Assembly: GCA_037951105.1 (NCBI GenBank)
Contig: JBAMJV010002096.1
Coordinates: 1 to 64,000 of the forward strand
Direction of reading: 5' to 3'
Length of the DNA stretch: 64,000 nucleotides
DNA from: Echinarachnius parma
Taxonomy: Eukaryota; Echinodermata; Echinoidea; Clypeasteroida; Echinarachniidae
Both the position numbers and the translations under genes were made by a program. Below are positions 12,601 through 24,907 of this stretch, one piece after another. Below the pieces are notes generated by a model, which saw nothing but the letters and a program-made list of their open reading frames with translations, was not told the origin of the DNA and did no database searches. The stretch's first letter is position 1. The number at the start of each line of letters is the position of its first letter.

Positions 12601-15600
12601 GGGAGATGAATGGTACGTGATGTTGTTCACCGATCAATTTTTATGTAAAACTCAATAATGCAATTACCAAATATCGAGATACTAAATCACTATTTAAAGT
12701 AAAGAAAGCCACCCTCTTTGTTAGCGCCCTTAAGCCCACCGACACTACTACACGATCCGACCCGATCCGACGAACGATTTAGTATCTGAACAATACTACA
12801 TCCATGTAATACGCGCGCATGGCTTTAGTTCAGATACTCAGTTGTTCGTCGGATCGGACTCGGATCGTGTAGTGTGCGGTGGGCTTTATCCTCCTAACAT
12901 CGACTCTCAAAGGATTGAAGATTTTCTGCGCCCCTTAGATGGGTTTACGTTACACATTTTTGCTTGACTCTTGACTGATTGGTTGTTGCAATACGAACAT
13001 ATTACATTTGTATATTGATCTATGACGTTTATCTATAACATGTTGATACACTGTTGTACGTGTTCCGTACCCCTTTCAGATTCCCGCCCTTTTATCAAGT
13101 TGAAACCAATCGACAACGACTTTCCTAAGAATGAGGATATCCCCTTCCCCTGGGAAACATGGCAAGATTACGACGTGTTAGGTGGGAGAACATTTATCCC
13201 GTGTTCAACAGGTATATATGCATTGTTTTAATTTGTATAACTTGTATTGATGATTTTGTTTGCCGAAGTGTTCTACGCTCGCCATATTCGTCAAACATAT
13301 GTCCATGATCCCGAGGTACATGCAATATAATTGTGTTATATGTACTCTGCATCCATATTTTAGTATCTGTATAATATAGGATAGGACGAGGACAAAAACC
13401 AGCCTACAAAGTATGTAATGTACCAAGGTAACAATTCTCATGTGATTCTTATATTAGAAACGTACTGTAATTTGTTTATCGGTAAGATTTTAAACAATCT
13501 GATTCATGGTTCTTAATAATAACACTTCTTAATGTTGATCAATTTTTACTTAATTAAGTTTTCTGCTCGTATTATAAAAACATATTGATTTACACCCCTC
13601 CTTTTCTCCGTAGCGCCTGCGTGTGATGCAAACCCCTGTCGCAATGAAGGCACCTGTATAGGCAATCTGACATCGTACACGTGTCTATGCACAGATGCAT
13701 GGGCCGGGCAAACTTGCACTGAAGGTAATTGTGTATACAATTTAATTTTCATACACGGACCTTTATTATGTTTAACTGATTTAAATTTGAAATTATTTGC
13801 GTAGACGTCAAATGTTAAGTATTATCCTTCAGTTAAGGTAAGTACTTTAATAGACACCCATATTTTTCCCCGACGCCCTGCCAGCGTAAAGACACTTGCA
13901 TTGATAATCTGATCTCCCACGTGTGTCTGTTCACAGATGCATGGATGGGCCAGACTTGCACTGAAGGTAATTGTTGTAAACGATGTAAGTTTGATACACT
14001 CATTATGTTTGACTTGCAAAGGATTATTTCGTGATATAGATAGTTTGTTTCATTAAACTGCCCTAACTGTCTTGTGAGTCAAATGCACTTTTTATTTAAT
14101 ATGGTTTACTTCATACATTTATTACATTTATATCTACATGTATTCTTGATTCTTGCTTTCATCTGGTTTATATACCCAGCTCATCCTGACATTTATGAAA
14201 TCGTCTTTGGTTTGAATCACTCCGTTGCCTTGGTAACAAATAAACGGTTCACTCATAATGCTACGTCCCCAACACATGTCTTCAAAGTTCGGTTCGAAGA
14301 AGCGGCTAGTCCATCAAAAGTGGCCATAATCAACATATTGGTACGTCAACTGTCCATAGTCACAACTCGTACATTACTTGTTATAGAAAGCTCATTGCGA
14401 AACAAATTTCCTGATGGAAACGGGAAATAATTGTTGTAAATTCAAAACGTACACAAACACAAGTTATAAAATGTGCTCGTCCCATGTTCCATACCTAATA
14501 ACAAAGAACTATTATGTATTTACAGGTGAATTAGCCAAGCAAAATATAATTTAACATCACACAAACCATTTGCAAACGAAGTTCAGGCATAATATGTATG
14601 CATATGTATATGTATATGTACGTACAATGGAAACGGAGAGGTCCACTTTTACGAAAAGCGACAGTTTTTTAAACGGATAGTTTTAATTTAAAAAATGTTA
14701 AGCTGGGTAGTTTATGATAGGTCATTGGAAATATTTGTAACAACTTCTACATTTAAAAAACATGACCGTCAAGCCTAGTTATGGATGAATTCGACTTGAT
14801 TTGTATTGGACCATCGTTTAAGAAGTATGTCATGGCTCAGAATGCGATAAATATTTAAGTAATGCAATACGGATATGATATAAAGTAGAAGTACTTCACT
14901 TTCCATGCCAACGCACATTATTGAATTAAACAGAATAGTCGTCGTTCTTTTCCAGGTACGTGTTCACGAGGTCAACAAACACTGTCCGGTGTTCAACGAT
15001 ATCGAGTATGGCTTCTATCCAGCACCGGTTATGCAGGATGCGATTACAGCATTAAATGCCACGGATGCCGATCAGGGACCAGGTGGAATCTGTACCTACC
15101 ACGCGGAGCTTTCTGAATTAATGTGAGTGCTTTTCAATATCATGTCATCTTAAAGGGATCTTCGGCACTTGATTTGTCGATACTAATACAACATACGCGA
15201 CACACACAGACAAGTACGTTAAAATACACGTACCATCGATGTAGATAACACGTAAACACATAACAATACACTGTAAAGTATACACTGTAAAGTGGAACAA
15301 TAGGAGTAACATGCAGTGGGTTAAGTTATCAAGTTAGTTGTTAAGTAGTTCGGTATGCACACTATGCATTGTGTATTGAGTGTACTTTTTAGAGTAGAAT
15401 GTGTGTAGAACATTGCTATTAAGTATGGTAGGCAAGCTAAGAAAGTGACCAGGTACAATAGTTGTTTTGTAGCTTAGCAACTAGGGTAGTGAGAGCCTTT
15501 GTTCCATGGATCCTTGTACTGTGTATGTTCGCAAGTCAATGCATTGCCAATGCAGTCGGTCACATTTTATATTGAACGATGTGTGTGTTCATCGACGTGT

Positions 15601-18600
15601 GTTACTACCCCTTAACGTCTAGCCTAGACGTTTAGCGATTATGAAAAAAATAACTAAATACAAAAAATCGATTTCTCTCTGATCTGATAAAAAGGCGATT
15701 GTAGAATGTGTATGTTAAGAGCCTTAGTTCAGGCCCAAAAATTACAAGAATTTGTTTTCCCACCGGGTTTGGTGGATGCAAATGTGATTCACTACATTTA
15801 AAGAAGGAACACACTAAATCTTCATTGCAGTACAACCGAGGACGATGAAATATACCACCTCACGGTGCGAGTTGCAGCGATTGATATGGGGACGCCCCCT
15901 AGAGGGACAGTGGTTACAGTCGGAGTCAATGTGAGCCGAACGTGTGTGTTCGACGTAGAGGGAGGCAGGACCGATTTGGCGGTGACCATGGGACGTTCCG
16001 ACGGGCATCTTGGACTTAGGATTCCGAAATTGTATCTGGAGACATACGGTAGGTATTGAATGTCGTTTACCCTATGAGTGTTTTAATCAAAAATATGCCC
16101 ACAATTATGTGGTCTGGATTGCCCCAAAACGTGATTTGTGTCTTTAAAAGCCGTTTAATACGATGAACGGTTACAGTCAGTTGATTATTTATTTATTTTA
16201 ATTAAATGTTAACCTAAAATGGTATCAATATGAATTTCCTCGAGTTAACATATTCATTTACAGTTTCCAGGACTATTTCCATCTAGGAGCTATTTTAAAA
16301 CTTTGACTGAGGATATATTTGTAAACAAAATTATGCACATTTGTGTTTATATCTTATCCTGTATCTATACTGTTTTGTTTACTATATTATTTGGTTACTA
16401 CTGTATTTGAACGGGCTATCAATGGGTCCTCATCTTGTGTATTTAATCTTCGTCAAAGACTGACACGCTCCGCTCGGAATGGAGTTAAAATCAATTCCCG
16501 TATCGAGAAGTCCTTGCCACGGCATTGAAAAGCGAGACTTATCCTTCTACCGATGATTATGATTTTTCTGTAATTGTTTTATAGAAATCCATTCCTGTCT
16601 CAGGTATCGTGGCGTCAGATGACGGTTTATTTGGTCATGGCCTGACCTTAACACAAATGTATGTCTTGTTGTACAACAACTTTTATAATCAGTTATTACT
16701 CTTTTGTGTATTAAGTGTCATTTCGTCATTTTAAAATTATTTTTGTCTTTCTTCATAGACTGCCACGTCCCACTGGGAATGGAGCTCAACTCCATTCCCG
16801 ACTCGGCTGTTGCGGCGTCAGATGGTGGTATACCCCGACACGGCATCGATCGGGCGAGACTAAACGTTCTACCGACAGATTATTCTGATTCAGGTACGTG
16901 AATGGACTACGACAGTGACGTAACGTGGTCGGACTGATGAGGGAGCTAGTGATTTAGTATTATTATGTTTCTGTATTATTGGGGGTACGTGCCTGCCCCC
17001 CCCCCCCCGTAGCTACGCCACTACTCTATGTAATGTTATTAATTTGAATAATAATAATTAAATGGTTATAATAATAATAATAATAATAATACAAATAATA
17101 ATTATAATTATAATAATACAAATAATAATAATAAGGATAATAATAAGGATAATAATAATAATAGTAATAATAACAATGATAATGATAGTAATCATTTTTC
17201 TATAGTTAAAGTTTGATAATTGTATTCCATTACCAAACAAAAACAATGATTTAAATAATGTGAATGTCTTCTGATTGGTTTTTTACCTTATTCTTATGTT
17301 GAACTGTTGAACTATGATAATATGTACGTACTACATAATTATCTTCAAGTCTAATTTGATATCGTCCAAAGGAGTTAAAGGGGACCACCAGGCAAAGAAC
17401 AACACATGAGTATATGTTTTGGTACTGTAGTGTGATATCAAATAGATGCCCAACATTTTGCAAAGTGTTGTGTACTTCATAAACAAGGCAATTAATTACC
17501 ACCGCTTACGGAACCATTATTATTTCATGGTTCCGTACGAGCCAAATATTTTCGAGTGCGCCAATTATATGCACACGTATGTTTGGAGACAATATAATAT
17601 GTGTTCGTCCTAGACAAAAGGTAGTGTTCGTATACAGACCCCTGAACACATATTGTAGTATGGTGATGCTTTTTCCCAACTGTATATTTCTTCTGAAAAC
17701 CTATTTTTCTGATTTGTATGGTGGAACCGACTACTCAAGATGTTACCTTTCTTTTATGAGAATATTGTTTTTCGGTGGTGGTACACTTTAAGACTCGGGG
17801 AATTACAGGGCCACGGTGTGATGATGAAATTAGATAACCTCCCAACCAGCAATGAACTTAGCCTCATCATGTCGTCATATTCCGAATCTCTTTAGGCTGG
17901 ATACCTGAAACGTCTAGTCAGACTGTATGGATCCAGGTCCATTTTGACGAGGTCCACATATTCAAGGCCATCGCGACTCAAGGGAGCTATGACGTAGAAG
18001 CATGGGTGACGTCATTCAAGATGGCGGTCACCAACAACTCGATGGAATGGTCTTTTCTCGGCGAAAACATGACGGGTGTTCTGAATCAGGTAAATGTTGT
18101 TTTTTTCTCACACAAATATAAGACATTATCAAACTGACATAACTAAAATCACCGACAACGTTCTCAGTAATGTCAAGAAACAACTCGATTGTATGGTATT
18201 CGCTTTATAGCATAACCGGTGTGGTGCGCAATCCGTGACCTGCGAAATCCGTACCCAGTCGCAAATGCGCATGCGCTTAGACAGTTATGCCTTATATTGT
18301 GCGTATCTTGCGAAAATCGTGACCATCATTACGCCGCAATTTAATGCTAATAACAAATTGACACATGTTTTATCAAATTTTTAAATGGCGTGAATGGAGT
18401 TTCTTAATCCACCGTCGGGTTTTGACAACACTTTGTGCCACGCAAGGAGCCTCAAGGAGGCATTTTTCATGCTTTATTACAAATGACATGAATGGGAACG
18501 AATTTCGCAGGCAATTTTTCCACAGGTGCGCATGCGCATTTGCGACTGCGTACGGATTTCGCGGTGGGTACAGATTTAGCGTGACACCGGACAAAACATT

Positions 18601-21600
18601 TTGACTCGAGCAATCACTAACAGGAGAACACGTTAATAAGTATGCACATTCACACATGGGAAATTAAAGCTTAGGCACATCATCCAGAAGATAAGAGAAA
18701 CTGCTACTTTTGTATTTTCCCTTTTTCAAATGATTGACCCAATTCGTGCCATTGTAGCCATGCATTGCCCCATTTAGTCTTAACCTGGTTAAGCCGGTAT
18801 TTTTTTTTATTAGTAAGCCTTACTCTAACATACTCGTGGGCAATATAGATTCGAACTGTACAATATAATATATTGTATTATATTATATTATAACCGATGT
18901 ATTACATCGAGATAAAATAATTGATTTCGTACATGCGGATTCATTCTAAACATACATTTATATAACCATATGTTCCCTCTACTTGTACAGACTACTTCCT
19001 TTTTAAAATACTCCTACTTTCTTTACGTTGTAGACCTTCGATGGTAATACGGATCAGACCAACACCGTGTACAACTCTTTCGAGGAGGCATACGCAATGG
19101 CTTTCAGAATATACCCCCTAGCTTGGCATGAACAGATAGGATTACGATTCGAGCTATTCGGCTGTTCTGTGATGACTTTGTTTAAATGTAAGTACAACCT
19201 ATGTTTTAATCGCTGTTAATTGTTTTGATAATTGAAGCTTGTTCTACCTTCAGCTATTGATGTATGTAATATGTTCTCATCTTACTCTTTAAAGAAGCCT
19301 ACAACAACTGCTCTCAGAATGTACCACAAATGAATTTAAACGATCATATTATTTAAACCAGCAAGTTCGTTATTCAGTTAATGATGTATACATCTTTCTA
19401 AAGACGTTTATGTATCGAAACGACTCCCATAACTCACCTTAATACTTGGCACATCGTCGATACAGAGTTATTCCCAAATCTTCCTCAGAAGGCTTCGCAA
19501 CGACATTCCCGAGTGTATATCCGCTTGTATTACGACAGTTAAAACTTTCTTATTATGGTTATGTGTGAAATGCAATAGGCTTGAAGTGATAAATGTGCCT
19601 ATAAAATGTATGCATTCATCTCGTAAAATACAGAACTTTAATTATGCACAGCCTTAGTTTATTTGAGTATACAATTTGTCAAACGTTGCATTCTTAATGT
19701 AGATCAGACAAGGTGTATGCGATGCGACACGACTTACTTCTGCCCCGGCGACGGTTCGCGGAGGACTTGCGGCCGTTGCGACCCTCCCCGATCTGACTGC
19801 GAGCGGTCGCCTGTAGAACACTCGTACGGACATGCCATGGAATGCGCGCCATGCCCGGAAGGACACGTAAGAATATAATTAAATCAATTATTTGAAAGTG
19901 AACTTACCTAATAGCTAAATACACAAGGTGCTAAGTAGTATTTTTAAGTAATTGCGAATATCAATAAACTGATATGTTTGTTATACTGATGTAATCGATA
20001 TTACTGGTATGATGTTGCACTAAATACGAATTTGAAACAAATCAAGTATACTGTTTTATTCCTTATCTACCAGTCAAATCAATATCAATATAATAATAAA
20101 GGTTCAGGAAAGAAGAGTACCCAAACAGATCGACACATTTTAGTAAAATCATGTTATATTCAGGCCAAATCATGTTATATTAAAAAATACTCTCTTCCGT
20201 GTGGATGTGGTGTGGCAAGATTGGTAGAGCGCGTGCTCTCCGATGCGTGTGATCCCGAGTTCGAACCCAGCCCACTGCGAGTGCCCTTCAGCAAGACAAT
20301 TAATCCACTGTTGTTGCTCTCTACCCAGGTGTATAAATGGGGACCCTGTAGGAGTGGGGCGGGTATGCATTTGTACTTGTTTAGCGTCAAGTGCGCCATA
20401 TGGCTGCCTGAATGCATTGCTCCCAAGGGAGCAGAAAGTGCACGTCATGTGGAGATTGATTGTGAGTGTGTTTCCGATGACCGGGGTAATAATGTAAAGC
20501 GCTTAGAGATGATTATCAATCATATTAGGTGTTATATAAATCGCAAACATTATTATTATTATTATTCATTGTCTCCCCATCCAGATATGTCACGATGGAT
20601 ACGCACATCTATGCCCACGCTTCACATATGCCGTCTGCAATGACACGGTATATTATATCAGAATTCATAATTGTATGATCTCTCATATCATGATGATATG
20701 CATGGTTGTGTAAAAGGTCTTAAAGGGGCCCACCGGGCAAATTGTTTTTTTTTTTCTGGAAACATATTGTTGTGAACTTGTTGATGGAATGGACTACTAA
20801 TGATGTTATCTTTCATTTATAAGAATATGTTTGTGGGTGGTGGTAACCTTTAACCATCTAGTCTAAAGTACATCAATATCATGAACGTGAGAGAAATCAA
20901 CAATGTTTTTAAAATCTTTGATAGGAGGTTGAAGTCATAAATTTGTTTCGACATGATTAATATACCGTCAATATCATTTCAGTGCAATATTTGTAAATTC
21001 ATCGTTAAGGTATCGAAATTGTCTGTGAATGGATAATTATCTTCTGTATATTTGAAATCTGAATATCTTGACTTTCGGATTAAGGAAACAAATTATAATA
21101 TAATTGCATTTTACTGATTACTTCTCTCAATACCTTAAAGGAGCAATATTTTGAGTAATCTTTTTTTGATGAGACCTAACAAAGAGGATGACACGTATTG
21201 CATCTATCTTGTCACGTAGTACTGTGTTGATGAGTGTGTGCAGTGTGGGGCGGGAACTGCTTGCTTCGATGGCGTACAGACCGAGTGTAAGGCGGGATTC
21301 TACTCAGTCGGCCACGGACAAGGTGAGCTGATTTGTCATATCACTCCGTAAAGTCCAACGCACACAGAGCCGACTCGATCCGTTCCCACGAGTTTTCAGT
21401 AAGGCTAGAGTCGGTTTCGCTCATTCGGAGCCGATTCAACATGATGAATCGGCCTCGACTGAACTCCGACTGGCTCCTGATTGGTGAAATCGGAGTTCTA
21501 ATGCAACGCATACTGAGCCGATCCGACTGAAACCACTCGGATCGGGTGGAGTTATTAGCTCTGTGCATGTGTGCGCTTGGCTTAATCCTTATACATTGTA

Positions 21601-24600
21601 TACACGTTCATCGTACCTTTGCATAAATTTCGTTATACCTTTGCATAAATTCAAATAATTATATGCTATACTTTACTGATCAAAGTTCAGATACACACTT
21701 GACCTTTGAGTGAGAAATTACATTAAGCAGTTAGGCATTCTACACAGAGCCGGCTCGACCCGATCCGACTGGTTTTCAGTCGGTTCAGCTCAGTATACGT
21801 TGCCTCAGGACTCCTGTTTAATTGGCCGGTCAAGAGCCAGTCGGAGATAATTCGAGGCCGATTCAACATGTTCAACCAGCTATGACTGAGCGAAACCGAC
21901 TCTAGTCTGACTGAAACCCAGTCGGATCGGGTCGAGTCGGCTCTGTGTGCGGAGGGCTTAAGGTAGACGACGGATTGGAACATAATGAATAAATTAATTA
22001 GGTTTATTGTAAATTGCATATTGTATTTGCAAGATAATGATCATAGGTTCTTGCAAATCGTAACGTCGGCAATCATTGTACGTACTTTACCCCATTTTTA
22101 ATCAATGCAATACGGTTCACCCCGCCCTGAGGGATGGTACCAACCTTTATATTTATGTGTGGATGTTGTCTATAGTACATAATGCATGGTCACTAACTGT
22201 TGATGAGTCTACTGTATGCGCTGATTGATCCTACTAATGGAAACTGTCCTAGAGGATATCATAGCACATAACGGATGTGGCGGTTTATGTTCACTTGGTC
22301 TAATCTCAGTTGGTCTACTTCCCATTTGGTCTACTACCTGATGCCTCCAAAACCCTAACCCTAACCCTAACCCCTACCCTAACCCTAACCCTAATCATAA
22401 TCCATAATCATAATCATAATTAAGCCGCCAGATTCATAATTTTCTAGTAGACCAAATGGGAATAGACCAAATGGTTGTAGACCAAGTGGCAATTTACCGA
22501 TGTGGCACATGTATTATATATGACTGTTTCCCTTCTATATATTCCCATCTTCAATCAGATGAGTGTCTACCGTGTGACGAGGGATCTTACCAGCCCCTAG
22601 ATTTGCAGTCGTCGTGCCAATGTTGTTCAAGGGGATACTATAGCACAGAGGGGAAGACCGCGTGCTCGCCGTGCAGGGTCAACCAGTTTTCACCGGCGGA
22701 GTGCAGCGTGTGTCAGTTATGTACGTCTACATCCGAATGTAAGTGATGATCGTTGGAATTGGAAAAGGGTAAATCAAGGGGTTATTGTTACAATCAGTGG
22801 TCGGGGTGGGGGCGTTAGGGAGGGGGGGGGGGGGGGGAATTGTGTTCTAAAAGAGAAACACATCTCATAATCTTATAAAGTCTCTATTTAAATCTCTATT
22901 TAAAGGGGTAGTTCAGTTTTGGTAGAGAGGGCGCTGCATATCACAATTTTTGTGAGGTAATTTTGTGAGTGTCAAATTTGAGAGAACATGCAATTTTAAT
23001 GGCAGAATAAATTTTATTTGGTCAAAATCGACCCAGAAACGGCTGAAATATCAATAAATATATCTGATCTTATATTTTTTTGGGGCCCAAATAATTAGAT
23101 GATTTGTTGGAAATTTTTTTTTTTAAATGCTTGCACTTTTTCAAATATTTTCAAAAGCGTTTTTTAAATAGTTGTTGATGATCTCTCTATTGAATCATTA
23201 CTTCAATAAAACATCACATGCATAATTTTGTATGAAAATGGTTGAAACCAATGCCTTTTTAGAAAGTGCCCTCTTGTGTTTTAATGGCTCTTTTTGAGTT
23301 ATAACAGGCTTTTTAATTAGTCGTTTGTAATTTTGTATACCTTTCGAGCATGGTGGAGTTATAACTATTAGTTTATAATGTTACTGTCCAGGCTTGGTTA
23401 CCAAATTTCAGCCTTACCAAAACTGTACTACCCTTTAAAGTACGATGTACACAATTATTATTTAATGATTTATGTACAAAAGGTTTGAGCAGAGAAGGAT
23501 ATTTGTTAATGTATGTGTGTATGTGTATGGTATTTTAAAGCATTTAAATGGTATCAATTATGTGTAGTTTGATGTCATTTCAAAGCCCCTACCACAATCA
23601 ATCTGCTTCTAAGGATGACCTTACCATATTATCTTAAGTATGATGTATATTCATTTGTATGTACATGTACATTTATTCTATGGTTAAATAAACGAATTTA
23701 ATTTAATTTCAATTGAATATCCAAGTATACCGTAATGCATTCTTCACACACATATCGTTTCCTTTACACGTCACTCCCTTACTACAAGGGTTACTCTTTA
23801 AAGTAACATTGTCCAAATCCTCAAAATCCAATTGGAAAACTAGCAGTTCTCTCATACCTTGTTTTGTTCGTATTAACAAAAAAGGGATGAGACAGGTTTA
23901 GGTTTTTCAAATCTCCCTTTCGTTACAAAGATATGAACGATTGAAATGTTCAGATAATAAAATATCCGTTGGATTTTCGAAACCGTGTACAAAGTGAGTG
24001 CTGTAAGTTAGTGAATATCACTTTGCATTTTGTTTCATTACTCGGCCATATAACATCTATTTGACTTGAAATTTTCACACAATACCCTGTGGACATAATA
24101 GATAACAACAATATACATTATATCAACCAATCATCACTTTTACACTTGTCGACAAAGTTACTAGATCTAACGACGCGGAGCTATACAGTGTATTTATTCA
24201 CATAAAGGACATTTGTCACAATTGGGTATGATACTCAGTAGTTCCGTTATTATGGTTTTAAAAATACTTCGACACTATCTCCAAGCCCAGAAAAAAAATG
24301 TATTGTGAGAGCAGCGCTCATTAAACAAGTTTAACTTTATAGCTGGAATTCACAAAGGAGTTTTGGGTCAATTATGGTTTTAACCATGATCTACATCTTT
24401 GGATCGCCATGTATACACTGATGGAGAAAGAATATACACTCCTTTTGCTAAAGGCACCAAATGAATGTCTGTCTTCTCAGATGGGGGATTTGGACGGTTA
24501 GCAAGTTACTATTTAACGGTCATACCATTAGAAATTAGCAAATGTGTTCACTTGTATACCAGCAGCATTTCATAGATGTAGGCCCATGGCTTATGAATAC

Positions 24601-24876
24601 CTCCTCTGTGAATTATACTCCCATTATATTTCCCATGTTTTCACAGGTCCATGTCTCTCCGGGACGAGCCCGTGCAGTAACGACGTTCGATGTATCAATC
24701 TAGGACATGGTGAATATCAGTGCCTCGAATGTCCGCCCGGCACTACTGGCGATGGGGATAACTGCATTGATATAGATGAGGTTCGTTCTGGTTAAATATT
24801 TGTAATTGATATTAAGATCAGCAATTTAATTTTATAGTTCGCAATATTTAAAAATATGTGCATGTTTGGCTTTCCA

Positions 24877-24907
<31 letters not shown>

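Noticed and set aside
14074..14430. 118-codon frame around exon 10 taken as a whole gene
   Set aside because: Only 14180-14340 is domain-like and bounded by splice sites; the flanks are intron.
20032..20643. 203-codon plus-strand frame
   Set aside because: It runs through the tRNA-derived SINE and into exon 17 in the wrong frame; no coding pattern.
22351..22395. Chromosome end
   Set aside because: Only about 45 bp of telomeric units, inside an inverted repeat and between coding exons.
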